In this document: piece by piece, positions 31,933-40,470 of the stretch
Layout: every line of letters starts with the position of its first letter
How positions within the stretch are numbered: the stretch's first letter is position 1
Assembly: GCA_903880005.1 (NCBI GenBank)
Contig: CAIRNV010000256.1
Coordinates: forward strand, 1-40,604
Direction of reading: 5' to 3'
Source of the DNA: an uncultured Verrucomicrobiota bacterium
GTDB lineage: Bacteria > Verrucomicrobiota > Verrucomicrobiia > Limisphaerales > UBA9464
Length of the DNA stretch: 40,604 nt
Notes under the pieces: generated by a model
What the model was told of the DNA's origin: nothing
The model's database searches: none
Seen by the model: only the letters and a program-made list of their open reading frames with translations
Translations under genes and position numbers: made by a program

Positions 31933-34900
31933 ATGCAGAAAAAACAGGGTTCGGGTCCGCGTCGGACATGGCTGCGCTGGGTTGCGGGCCTGCCGGTGGT
32001 CTTGGGGGTGGTTTACTTCGTCGGGACGAGCGGATGGTTTGTGAGGTCGGTGGTCTTGCCGCGGGTCGGTGATTCGCTGGGCGCCACGATCACGGCGGAG
32101 TCCGTGTCCCTGAGTCCTTGGTCTTCCTTGCAGGCCAGCGGCGTGCGGCTCGCGCCGAAGGGGGGCGAGCCATTGGTGGAGGTGGGGTCGGCGCTGGCGC
32201 GCTACAGCCTGTGGTCCATCCTGCGTGGCTCGATCGTCGTGGATGAGGTGGTTTTGGACCGCCCGGTGGTGACCGTGGTGGCAAGGAAGGGCGGGAAGAG
32301 CAACCTCGATGCCCTCATGTCCTCGATCCCGAAGTCCGCCCCGTCGAAGGCGAGCCGTCCGCCCACGTTGGCCATTCGCAACGTCAGCCTGAAGGGCGGG
32401 ATCGTCCGATTCGACCAAGAGGACGCCGGCGGGCATCGGATTCGCGCCGCCGCGACCGGCTTGGACGTGGCGCTGGACAAGTTGGTGTCGAACGAGCCCA
32501 TCCGGACGAAGGTGGGCGCGGGTTTGGAGTGGGAGACGAGCGGCGGGGTTGGGGATGGGAAGATGGCCGGGCGGGTCGATGGCGAGGTGGTCGCCCGGTT
32601 GAACGGGGAACTGGGGCTGGAAGGGATGTTTGGGATGGTGCGGCTGGACTTGCTCGATGCGTCGGGGGGGATGCAGCGGATGAAGGGGCTTGGGGCGACG
32701 TTGGATGTCGCGATGGGGACGACGACGCTCACCAACCTGGCCCTGAAGTTTGTGCAGGATGGCAAGACGATGGGCCAGCTCTCCGTGAAGGGGCAGCTCC
32801 GCCTGGCGGATTCGGAGGTCCGCCTGGCGTATGAGGTCCAAAGACTGGACGCGCGGGTCCTGGGTTTGTTGGGGGCGGTCGCGGGCGTGGACCTTGGGGA
32901 TGCCTCGATGACGGCGTCGGGACGCGTCGATTGGCTGGAGCGCGGGACGATGTTGGCGACGGACGGCACGTTGAACGTCGCGGCCTTGTCCGTCGGAACC
33001 CTGCGCGGGCGGACCAAGGCGGCCGACATCAGCGTGCAGCACCGCGCGGTCCTCAATCAGCGCACGAGGTCCCTGCTGGTCGAGCAGCTCAACCTTGGGG
33101 TGCGGCAAGGGGGCGCGACCCTGGTCAGCGGCTCGCTCGACAACGGCTTGAACATCTCGTGGGACAAGACCGCGCCGGGTTTCCGCGAGGCGACGTACAC
33201 CGTCAACGTGACGGGGCTCAACCTCGCAGACTGGGCGCCGATCCTGCCCTTGGAGGAGGTCCAAGGTGGCATGGAGGGCGTGGCGAGGGTGACGTTCGAC
33301 GACGCCGGCCGTTCCTGCGTTTTGAAGTTGGATGGGTCTGGCAAGGGCCTGGGGTTGGCGGCTGGAGGACGGCGCTACGAAGGGCTTGGGATGAAGGCGA
33401 GGGTGGTGGCGAGACTCCGGGACTTCGAGCGCTTCAACACGGACGCCTTCGAGCTGGAATTGAGGGCCGATGGGAGCCGTTTGGCCATGATCACGGGCAT
33501 TGCCGACGGGCAGGTCACCTCGGGAAAGCTGGGCGCGCAAGTGGACGTGGAGGTTCCCTTGGCAACCGCCCTGAAGCTGCATCCCATCGAGGCGGTGAAC
33601 CTTCGTGAAGGCACCCTCAAGGCAGGCTTGATGGTGAGCGTGCGTGGTGGCTTGGACCAAGCCGACACCGACTTGTCCATCAACGCGACGGACCTCTCAG
33701 GGCGCATCGGCGGCGTCGAACTGACCCGCTATCAGGCGTTGGTCGCGGCCACGGCCGGGCGCTCGGGCACGGCGATCGCCATTCGCAAGCTCAGCGTGTC
33801 CGGGCAATCCGGGGTCGATTCGGGTGGCAGCATCGAGTGCGTCGGCCAATACGACCTGGCCACCGAGAACGGCCAGTTGGACCTCAAGCTCATCGGGGTC
33901 AACCAAAGCATGCTCCAGCCCTTCGTCGCCCCCAGCCTCGCCCCCAACCGGCTCGTCACCTTGAACCTCGACCTCGAGGCCAAGGCCAACGTGACCAAGG
34001 GTGGCAAGGCCTCCGCCTCGGGCCGCGGCTCTCTCACCAAGGTCCTCGTCTCGCATCCTGACGGCCGCATCCCGGAGGTGCCGCTCGGCTTCGCCCTGGA
34101 CTTCGACGGCTCCACCGACGGCACCCTGACGGAGTTGCGTCGCGCCAACGTCTCCTTGGGCCCGACCGACCGTGCCACCAACCGCATCGAGATGACCGCC
34201 CTGGTCGATCTCGGCACGAACTCACCCCAGCCCTCGCGTGTCACGGTCAAGTCCACCAGCCTTGATCTCACGCCCCTCTACGAACTCCTTTCCTCCGCGA
34301 CGAACTCGGTCAAGTCCACCCCGTCCACCGGCGAGCCTGCCGCCGTCAAGCTGCCCATGCGCCAACTGACGGCGACCGTGGACATCCCCAAGCTGTACCT
34401 GCACGAAATCGACCTCTCCAACATCAGCGCCAAGGCCGTCGTGCAGGACAACGTCGTCTCGCTGGACGACGCGGCCCTTCGCTTCAACGGGGCGCCCGTC
34501 CAGGCCAAGGCCAAGGTGAATCTAGGGCTGCCCGGCTATGAGTACGCCCTGTCCCTCTCCGCGGACCGCATCCCCATCGCGCCCGTCGTCAACTCGCTCC
34601 TCCCCACCCTGCGCAACCTCGCCGAGGGCACCGTGATCGCGTCGGCCGACGTCCGCGGGGCGGGCGTCACGGGTTTGTCCCTCAAGAAGTCGTTGGCGGG
34701 ATTCGTCGATCTCCGGGCCACCAATTGCGAAATCCGGATCCCCACCGAGCCCATCCAGGTCCCCGCGCTGCTGTCGCGATACATCCCCATCCTCCCCGAG
34801 ACCATTCACCCCGCCGCCATCCTGACCCTCATTGGCAAGACCAGCGCGCTGGCGGAACCCTTCCGTGTCCTGGAGGCCCGCGCCGACATGGGCCAGGGCG

Positions 34901-35415
34901 TCATCAAGGTTTCCAACGCCCGCTTCCTCAGCGCCGCCATGGGCGTCCAGCTCGCGGGCGACATCCGCATCGCCGACGACTTGAACCAGTCCGTCCTCGA
35001 TCTCCCCATCGGCCTCGCCTTTGCCTCGGGCAACCAGCTCCCCGCCCTTCGCACCGTCGGGCGTGCTGCCGGCACCCTTCAGAAGCCCTCCTTCAAGCCC
35101 GACGTCCTGGGCCTCGGGGCCGTCGTGGGCTCGTTGACCCTCCCCGGCATCGGCAACGTCGGCACCAAGGCCACCGACGCCCTCAAGGCGGCGGGCAGCA
35201 ACCTCAACCAAGCCACCGGCGGCGTCCTCAACAAGGCCGCCTCCGCCGTCGATGCCGTCGCCAACCCGGATCCCAAGGCCCCGGGCAGTGCGTTCGGTGG
35301 CCTCATCAAGGGCGTTCTCCAGCCCGGTGCACAGCCCGGTGCCAAGCCCGACACCAATGCCCCGGCCAAGCCCGCCTTCATCGACCTGCTACCCGGCGGC
35401 AAAGGCAAGAAATGA
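31933..35415 (+). CDS. Large AsmA-like (TamB/YhdP-type) envelope protein
   Basis: 1160 aa. One N-terminal membrane helix (about 13-35) anchors a long periplasmic beta-rich protein. The first 160 residues have the AsmA-type pattern (GDSLGATITAESVSLSPWSSLQASGVRL, RGSIVVDEVVLDRPVVTVV, LAIRNVSLKGGIVRF). Repeated units follow, and a C-terminal AsmA_2-like part (VDLRATNCEIRIPTEPIQVPALL, MGVQLAGDIRIADDLNQSVLDLP). It ends in an Ala/Pro-rich tail (GAQPGAKPDTNAPAKP). Members of this group form groove-like bridges that move lipids between membranes. The function here is inferred from family. Third-codon usage shifts from G-rich to C-rich along the gene. Its stop overlaps the dipeptidase start (ATGA). 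Confidence 0.82.
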   Translation: MQKKQGSGPRRTWLRWVAGLPVVLGVVYFVGTSGWFVRSVVLPRVGDSLGATITAESVSLSPWSSLQASGVRLAPKGGEPLVEVGSALARYSLWSILRGSIVVDEVVLDRPVVTVVARKGGKSNLDALMSSIPKSAPSKASRPPTLAIRNVSLKGGIVRFDQEDAGGHRIRAAATGLDVALDKLVSNEPIRTKVGAGLEWETSGGVGDGKMAGRVDGEVVARLNGELGLEGMFGMVRLDLLDASGGMQRMKGLGATLDVAMGTTTLTNLALKFVQDGKTMGQLSVKGQLRLADSEVRLAYEVQRLDARVLGLLGAVAGVDLGDASMTASGRVDWLERGTMLATDGTLNVAALSVGTLRGRTKAADISVQHRAVLNQRTRSLLVEQLNLGVRQGGATLVSGSLDNGLNISWDKTAPGFREATYTVNVTGLNLADWAPILPLEEVQGGMEGVARVTFDDAGRSCVLKLDGSGKGLGLAAGGRRYEGLGMKARVVARLRDFERFNTDAFELELRADGSRLAMITGIADGQVTSGKLGAQVDVEVPLATALKLHPIEAVNLREGTLKAGLMVSVRGGLDQADTDLSINATDLSGRIGGVELTRYQALVAATAGRSGTAIAIRKLSVSGQSGVDSGGSIECVGQYDLATENGQLDLKLIGVNQSMLQPFVAPSLAPNRLVTLNLDLEAKANVTKGGKASASGRGSLTKVLVSHPDGRIPEVPLGFALDFDGSTDGTLTELRRANVSLGPTDRATNRIEMTALVDLGTNSPQPSRVTVKSTSLDLTPLYELLSSATNSVKSTPSTGEPAAVKLPMRQLTATVDIPKLYLHEIDLSNISAKAVVQDNVVSLDDAALRFNGAPVQAKAKVNLGLPGYEYALSLSADRIPIAPVVNSLLPTLRNLAEGTVIASADVRGAGVTGLSLKKSLAGFVDLRATNCEIRIPTEPIQVPALLSRYIPILPETIHPAAILTLIGKTSALAEPFRVLEARADMGQGVIKVSNARFLSAAMGVQLAGDIRIADDLNQSVLDLPIGLAFASGNQLPALRTVGRAAGTLQKPSFKPDVLGLGAVVGSLTLPGIGNVGTKATDALKAAGSNLNQATGGVLNKAASAVDAVANPDPKAPGSAFGGLIKGVLQPGAQPGAKPDTNAPAKPAFIDLLPGGKGKK

Positions 35416-36869
35416 GCCCATCACCCACCTCGCTCCCCCTCCAACCCGCCCTCGACTGGCTCGGCCACCATCAAGCCGACCTCGTCGAACGCCTTCGGGA
35501 CTACGTCCGCATCCCCTCGGTGAGCGCCCAGCCCGCGCACGCCCAGGACGTTCATCGTTGTGCCGAGTGGATCGCCGGGCGCTTTCGGTCTGCTGGCCTG
35601 TCCACGGTCGTCCACCCCACGCGCACCAACCCCATCGTGGTGGCGCGGACACCCAAGGTTGAGGGCGCGCCCACGTTTTTGGTGTACGGCCACTATGACG
35701 TCCAGCCGCCCGAGCCCTTCGACCTGTGGACCACGCCCCCCTTCGACCCGCAGGTCCGCGGCGACGACCTCTTTGGGCGCGGCTCCAGCGACAACAAGGG
35801 GCAGCACCTCGCGCATCTCCACGCCGCCGAGGCGTGCCTCGCCTCGGGCGTCGGCCTCCCCTGCAACTTGGTATTTCTCGTCGAAGGCGAGGAGGAGGTC
35901 GGCTCCAGTGCCCTCCAGGAGTTCCTTCCCCTTCACCGCAACGAGCTGGCCTGCGATGCCGTCGTCGTCTCGGACAACGGCATTCCCGACCTGGAGCACC
36001 CCGCCCTCACCTATGCCCTCCGGGGCATCGCCGCGTTGGAGGTCCGCATCGACGGCCCCTCCAAGGACCTTCACTCCGGGTTGTTTGGGGGCACCGTCGA
36101 GAACCCGGCCATGGCCTTGTGCCGGCTCTTGGCGCAGATGCGCGACGAGACCGGCCGCGTCACGGTCCCGGGGTTTTACGACGACGTCGTCGAGCTGTCC
36201 GCCTATGAGCGCGCGCAGCTCGCCCGCCTTCCCACGTCCCCGGCGGATTACCTCGCCTTGACCGGTTCCCCCGCGCTGTTTGGGGAGCCTGGACATACCC
36301 CGGAAGAGCAAAGGACCGCGCGTCCCACGTTCGAGATCAACGGCCTCACCAGCGGATACCAAGGCGAGGGAAGCAAGACCATCATCCCGGCCTGGGCCTC
36401 CGCGAAACTCACCCTCCGCCTCGTCGCCAACCAAGACCCCGGCCGTGTCATCGCCGCCGTCAAGGCCCACCTCGAGCGTTCCTGCCCCTCCACCGTCCGC
36501 ATCACCGTCCATCACGGGCATGGGGCCGTCCCCTACCTGATGTCTCCCGATGGACCCATGGCGGCCGCCGCGTTGGCCGCCTTGCAGGAGGGCTATGGCC
36601 ACCCCGGCCTCCTCATGCGCGAGGGCGGCAGCATCCCCATCGTGTCCGCGTTCCAGCGCCACCTCGGAGCCGACACCCTGCTGCTGGGCATGGCCTTGCC
36701 CGACGACAACGCGCACTCGCCCAACGAGAAGTTCAACCTGCGCTCCTACGCCTCGGGCATGCGCATGGCCGTCCATCTTTGGCCGCGCCTTGCCGCCGCC
36801 GCCCGCGTCGCGAATCCGGGACGATTCGGTCGCCATCAACCCGCCGGCGGTGCGGGCTCTGCCGCCTGA
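35412..36869 (+). CDS. M20-family metallopeptidase (dipeptidase)
   Basis: 485 aa. Two-zinc peptidase motifs are in order: VYGHYDVQP (His94, Asp96), GRGSSDNKG (Asp127), EGEEEVGS (catalytic Glu161 and ligand Glu162), SDNGIPD and DDNAHSPNEKF (His near 450). The SKDLHSGLFGG lid segment is typical of the M20 dipeptidase/carnosinase-like subgroup. It is probably cytoplasmic and cleaves dipeptides or N-acyl amino acids. It is translationally coupled to the AsmA-like gene by a 4-bp overlap. The C-terminal tail (NPGRFGRHQPAGGAGSAA) is encoded across a repeat-C end remnant (ccgggacgattcgg), so the protein may have been extended by that insertion. The track ORF start at 34725 is an artefact. Confidence 0.92.
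   Translation: MSPSPTSLPLQPALDWLGHHQADLVERLRDYVRIPSVSAQPAHAQDVHRCAEWIAGRFRSAGLSTVVHPTRTNPIVVARTPKVEGAPTFLVYGHYDVQPPEPFDLWTTPPFDPQVRGDDLFGRGSSDNKGQHLAHLHAAEACLASGVGLPCNLVFLVEGEEEVGSSALQEFLPLHRNELACDAVVVSDNGIPDLEHPALTYALRGIAALEVRIDGPSKDLHSGLFGGTVENPAMALCRLLAQMRDETGRVTVPGFYDDVVELSAYERAQLARLPTSPADYLALTGSPALFGEPGHTPEEQRTARPTFEINGLTSGYQGEGSKTIIPAWASAKLTLRLVANQDPGRVIAAVKAHLERSCPSTVRITVHHGHGAVPYLMSPDGPMAAAALAALQEGYGHPGLLMREGGSIPIVSAFQRHLGADTLLLGMALPDDNAHSPNEKFNLRSYASGMRMAVHLWPRLAAAARVANPGRFGRHQPAGGAGSAA
36815..36831 (+). repeat. Repeat C terminal remnant inside the 3' end of the dipeptidase gene
   Basis: tccgggacgattcggtc matches the repeat C end over ccgggacgattc and lies within the last 20 codons of the M20 gene, encoding NPGRFG. 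No partner arm was found. Confidence 0.35.
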
Positions 36870-36918
36870 CAAGGGGCGTGCGAGGCTTCCCTTCCATCCG
36901 CCTGATTCCGGCCCACCC

Positions 36919-37920
36919 ATGAAGCCCACCGCGACGGGGTCCCCTCTCCCGGTCATCCTCCTCACCGGGTTTCTTGGTGCCGGCAAGACCACCCTTCTCC
37001 TCCGCTGGCTAGAGGAGGCGCCGTCCACCGGCCGCCGCATCGGCATCGTCATGAACGAGTTCGGCTCCGAAAGCGTCGATGGCCAGCTGGTTCGCCGTCC
37101 GGGCATCACCGTCACCCAGGTTGACGGCGGTTGCGTGTGCTGTGCCCCGGATGACTCGCTCGACCGCGCCTGTCGCTCGATGGCCCGCGAGGGCCAGTGC
37201 GACGACATCGTCCTCGAAGCCAGCGGCCTCGCCGACCCCGACAACGTCATCGACGTGTTGACGGATGCCGATCTCCTCGACGTCGTCCGCCTGCAGGCCG
37301 TCGTCACCGTCGTCGATGCCGCGTGGTTCCTCCGGCCCGAGGGTGGCGCCGGCGAACGCGTCCTCGTTCGCAGGCAGGCGGAGTACGCCGACGTCGTCGC
37401 CCTCTCCCGATGCGACCTGCTGGCGCCGGGCGAGGCGGAGGCCGTGGAGCAAGCGCTGCGCGCATGGAATGGCCGCGCGACGTTCGTCCGGTTGCCCTTC
37501 GGCCTGCCAGACCTGCCGGCCTTGCTGGCGCGCCCGGCCGCGCATTGCGTCGCCGACGACCCGCTGCCTTCGGGCCGCGGCCCGGCGTCGGGCGAACACC
37601 TGCATGCCCGGTACCGAAGTGTTTCGTGGCGATTCCCGGTGCCCATCCGGCGCGAGGCCTTCGAGACATGGCTCGCGTCGCTCGAACGTCATGGCGTCGC
37701 ACGGGCCAAGGGTTTCGTCCGCTTCGATTCCAGCCCCACGACCGTCCATGTCTTCCAGAAGACCCTGGGCCATCATTTCATCGAGAAGTTCCCGGCCAAG
37801 CCCGATCCCGAGACGTTTGGCGTCCTGATTGGATGCGGTCTCGACGTGGAGGCGCACCGGGCACGGGCCAGGATGTTGTGGGCGCCGACGAAGGCGATGC
37901 CGGGCCTTGCCGGCATGTGA
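36919..37920 (+). CDS. COG0523 (CobW/YjiA-like) metal-linked GTPase
   Basis: A 333-aa G3E-family P-loop GTPase. Walker A is GFLGAGKTT (17-25), and the family metal site GGCVCC (CxCC, Cys72, 74, 75) is intact. EASGLADP is the switch/Walker B region, and a CobW C-terminal domain (residues 230-330: SWRFPVPIRREAFETWLASL, GFVRFDSSPTTVHVFQ) follows. Family members insert or deliver zinc, cobalt or nickel to client proteins. No cobalamin gene or Zur-type box was seen, so the metal is unknown. It lies 49 bp after the M20 zinc-peptidase gene; metal supply to that enzyme is a tempting but untested link. Start ATG 36919; the track start is a shadow. Confidence 0.9.
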   Translation: MKPTATGSPLPVILLTGFLGAGKTTLLLRWLEEAPSTGRRIGIVMNEFGSESVDGQLVRRPGITVTQVDGGCVCCAPDDSLDRACRSMAREGQCDDIVLEASGLADPDNVIDVLTDADLLDVVRLQAVVTVVDAAWFLRPEGGAGERVLVRRQAEYADVVALSRCDLLAPGEAEAVEQALRAWNGRATFVRLPFGLPDLPALLARPAAHCVADDPLPSGRGPASGEHLHARYRSVSWRFPVPIRREAFETWLASLERHGVARAKGFVRFDSSPTTVHVFQKTLGHHFIEKFPAKPDPETFGVLIGCGLDVEAHRARARMLWAPTKAMPGLAGM

Positions 37921-38007
37921 CGACGGCCGATGCGGCGACCGCGTCCGAGTGGGCGGCATGGGTTGGGGCGCGGCAGGAGTTCGTGACGCGAGGCACCGGA
38001 GGGCTTG

Positions 38008-38880
38008 ATGGGAGCGGATGTCCAACTGCGATTGTTCCCGCCGGCGCGGCCCTTGGTGGATCGACTGGGGCCGGGTTGGTTCCGGGCCTTGCCGCGTTGC
38101 CCGGGTGTGTACCGCATGTTGGACGAGTCCGGGCGCGTGCTGTACGTGGGCAAGGCCTTGGACCTTCGGGTGCGTCTAGCGAGCTATCGCAGCACCCAGG
38201 GCCAGGCCCGCAAGACCGTGCGCCTCCTTCATCAAGTCGCCCGCATCGACATCGAGACCTGCCCGGATGAACCCTCCGCGCGCCTGCGGGAAAACCACCT
38301 GATCCGAACCCTTCGGCCGCCCTTCAATCGCGTTGGGACCTGGCCTCGTGCCGCGCTCTACGTCCGCGTGTCCATGGACGATTCGTGCGTCCTCCAGATC
38401 CAATGCACGCGCGAGCCCGTGCCGGGCGACTACGGCGCCTTTCGTCCGGGCGTCCGGTTGGCCTGCGCCGCGATGCAACGTCTTGGATGGCGCCTGCTGC
38501 ACCCCGGGGCATCCGCGGCGGGCATGCCTCGCGGCCTCATGTCCGAGGCCGGGCCATGGCTGTTGTGTCATCCTGCGGCGGCGGGCTGGGCTGACGCCAT
38601 CCGGGCGTATTGGTCGGGCGAGTCCCCGGGATGGGTCACGCGCTGCCTGTTCGAGTTGGCCCTGCAGGAGACTCCCTTCGACGACGCATGGACAACCCAT
38701 GACCTCGGCGTGGTGTCGGAATTCTTCGGGCGCGGGCCCGCCCGGAACCTCTGGCTGCGGGGGGTGGCGGGGGGCGAAAGGGCGCAATTGCTTCCCGAGG
38801 AACTGGATGACCTGCCCATCGTGGCGGAGCACCCGGCGCGTGAGGGCACTCGGCCTACAGCAGGTGGGGGAAATTTGTAG
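38008..38880 (+). CDS. GIY-YIG nuclease-domain protein (UvrC/Cho-like N-terminus)
   Basis: 290 aa. Residues about 28-112 are a GIY-YIG domain like the N-terminal half of UvrC or Cho: GVYRMLDESGRVLYVGKALDLRVRLASY and SARLRENHLIRTLRPPFNRV, with the metal-site Glu in the latter. The remaining 170 residues carry no motif I recognise. The length is near E. coli Cho (about 295 aa), but UvrB- or HhH-type regions are not apparent. The track starts at a TTG (38005). The ATG at 38008 with GGAGG five bases upstream is better. The last codons (AREGTRPTAGGGNL) and the TAG are encoded by repeat B, so the native C-terminus was probably altered by that element. Confidence 0.8.
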   Translation: MGADVQLRLFPPARPLVDRLGPGWFRALPRCPGVYRMLDESGRVLYVGKALDLRVRLASYRSTQGQARKTVRLLHQVARIDIETCPDEPSARLRENHLIRTLRPPFNRVGTWPRAALYVRVSMDDSCVLQIQCTREPVPGDYGAFRPGVRLACAAMQRLGWRLLHPGASAAGMPRGLMSEAGPWLLCHPAAAGWADAIRAYWSGESPGWVTRCLFELALQETPFDDAWTTHDLGVVSEFFGRGPARNLWLRGVAGGERAQLLPEELDDLPIVAEHPAREGTRPTAGGGNL

Positions 38881-38901
38881 GTCGGGTGCCCTCACCCGGC
38901 G
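38834..38901. repeat. Dispersed hairpin repeat B, copy 2
   Basis: Arm cggcgcgtgagggcactcggcctac (38834-38858) pairs with gtaggtcgggtgccctcacccggcg (38877-38901), 21 of 25 complementary, across an 18-nt loop. The arms are those of 17394-17462 in the opposite order. The element covers the end of the GIY-YIG reading frame, including its stop codon, and continues into the gap before the SGNH hydrolase gene. Confidence 0.8.
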
Positions 38902-38991
38902 TGCGGGGATGCGGCACGGGCGAGCCGTCCGGGTTGGGATCCAGTTCGGCCTTCCTCCCGCCCTTGCCTCCGGCTTTCATCGGGGCACTCC

Positions 38992-40305
38992 ATGAAATGC
39001 TTTTCCACCCCGGCTTGCTGGATGGCGGCCGCGTTGTTCCTTGGCTCGGCCCGGGCCGAATTCCAGATCCGCAACGGCGACCGCGTCGTGTTCCTCGGCG
39101 ACAGCATCACCGAGCAACGTCTCTACACCACCTACGTGGAGGCCTATGCCACCACCCGAAACCCCGGCTGGCGCCTCCAATTCCGCAACGTCGGCTGGGG
39201 CGGCGACACGTCATGGCTGCGTCAACGCGCGCATCCCGACGAGGGCCAGTTGTTTCGATCCGAGGGCGCCGACTTGGCTCAGCGGGTCACCGATGCCGTC
39301 GAGAAGGGCCTCGGGCGGGACGTCCTCCCGCTCAAGCCCACCTTCGTCACGGTGAAGTTCGGGATGAACGACCACTCCTATCAGAAGTTTCGCCCCGACA
39401 TCTTCCGCGCCTACACCAACAGCCAGGCCCAGATCGCATCCGTCCTCTCCAAGCATGGCGCCCGCGTGACATTCCTGACGCCGCAACCCATCGAGGAACG
39501 GCGTCCTGATCCGGACCAGGACGACCGGAACGCCTCGCTGCGGCGGTTTTCCGATGGGCTCGGCGAGGTCGCGCGGGCCACCGGTAGTGGCTACGTGGAC
39601 CAGTTCGCTCCCTTCATGAAGCTGATGCTGGACGCCCGCAGCGCCGACCCGAAGGCCTTCATCGGCGGCGGCGATGCCGTTCATCCTGGCCCCTCGGGTC
39701 AGACCCTCATGGCGTGGGCCGTCCTCAAGGGCCTCGGTGCCACCCCCATGGTTGCCTCGGCCGACATCGACGTCGGCAGCAAGTCCGTGAAGGCCGTCGC
39801 CTGCCAGGTCACCGGCGTCACCGTGAACGGCTCCACCCTCGCCTTTGACCGTCGTGACGGCTCCTTGCCCATGCCCATCGACGCGCGTGCCGAGGATGCC
39901 CTCAAGCGCGCTCCCATCCTCGAGGATCTCAGCCGGCTCATGCTCGTCGTGTCGGGGCTTCCCGCGGGCGAGTACGAGGTGCTCATCGACGACCAACCCG
40001 TGGCCAAGGTGGATGCCGCGACGTTGGCCAAGGGTTGGAACTACTCCAACGTCGCGGGCCCCATCACCCGGCAGGCGCGCGAGGTCCTCGCCGCCATCTT
40101 CGGCAAGAACGACCGCTACTTTGCCCGCTGGCGCGACGTCCAGCTCCATCGCTTCCCCGGCTGGGCCAACGGACCCGAGATCGAGTCCCGCCGCGAGGCC
40201 GAGCTCAAGCGACTCGATGCAGCCATCGCCGAGGCCGAGAATCGCATCGCGGAGCTCAACAAGCCCCAGACCCATCACTTCGTCATCCGCCCCGCCAAGC
40301 CCTGA
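38992..40305 (+). CDS. Secreted SGNH/GDSL-family hydrolase
   Basis: 437 aa with a signal peptide (CWMAAALFLGSARA). The SGNH blocks are complete: FLGDSITE (nucleophile Ser38), the block-II Gly in VGWGGD, GMNDH (block III), and GDAVHPG (Asp228, His231, block V). After about residue 250 comes a beta-rich region and a charged, coiled-coil-like C-terminus (ESRREAELKRLDAAIAEAENRIAELN). This layout occurs in large periplasmic carbohydrate- or acetyl-esterases of Verrucomicrobia and Planctomycetes. A polysaccharide deacetylase role is plausible but not shown. Element C begins on the base after its stop codon. Confidence 0.88.
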   Translation: MKCFSTPACWMAAALFLGSARAEFQIRNGDRVVFLGDSITEQRLYTTYVEAYATTRNPGWRLQFRNVGWGGDTSWLRQRAHPDEGQLFRSEGADLAQRVTDAVEKGLGRDVLPLKPTFVTVKFGMNDHSYQKFRPDIFRAYTNSQAQIASVLSKHGARVTFLTPQPIEERRPDPDQDDRNASLRRFSDGLGEVARATGSGYVDQFAPFMKLMLDARSADPKAFIGGGDAVHPGPSGQTLMAWAVLKGLGATPMVASADIDVGSKSVKAVACQVTGVTVNGSTLAFDRRDGSLPMPIDARAEDALKRAPILEDLSRLMLVVSGLPAGEYEVLIDDQPVAKVDAATLAKGWNYSNVAGPITRQAREVLAAIFGKNDRYFARWRDVQLHRFPGWANGPEIESRREAELKRLDAAIAEAENRIAELNKPQTHHFVIRPAKP

Positions 40306-40470
40306 GCCGGGACGATGCAGTTGGGAGGGAAGTGATTGCGCCGCATATTCTTTTGCAAGACGAGGAGTGAGCGAGGCGCGGGCCGGTACGAGGCCCATAA
40401 CGAGCGAAGGACGAAGCTCTTGCCAAAGAAGATCCAGCAAGCCCGACCGACCCAACTGAATCGTTCCGGC
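40306..40470 (-). repeat. Dispersed repeat C, long form (165-bp MITE-like palindrome)
   Basis: 20-bp terminal inverted repeats (gccgggacgatgcagttggg and cccaactgaatcgttccggc, 18 of 20 complementary) enclose nested complementary arms: ttcttttgcaaga (40348-40360) with tcttgccaaagaa (40418-40430), and an apical gggcc/ggccc stem (40380-40396). The whole element could form one long hairpin. It fills exactly the space between the SGNH hydrolase stop (TGA 40303-40305) and the stop of the convergent partial gene (TAG 40470-40472). The copy at 5870-5949 is the same element lacking its centre. It has no coding capacity. Confidence 0.88.

Noticed and set aside
30979-33660. 893-aa minus-strand ORF
   Set aside because: Shadow of the Sel1-like and AsmA-like genes, rich in Arg/His/Pro; it would also overlap the rplM promoter region.
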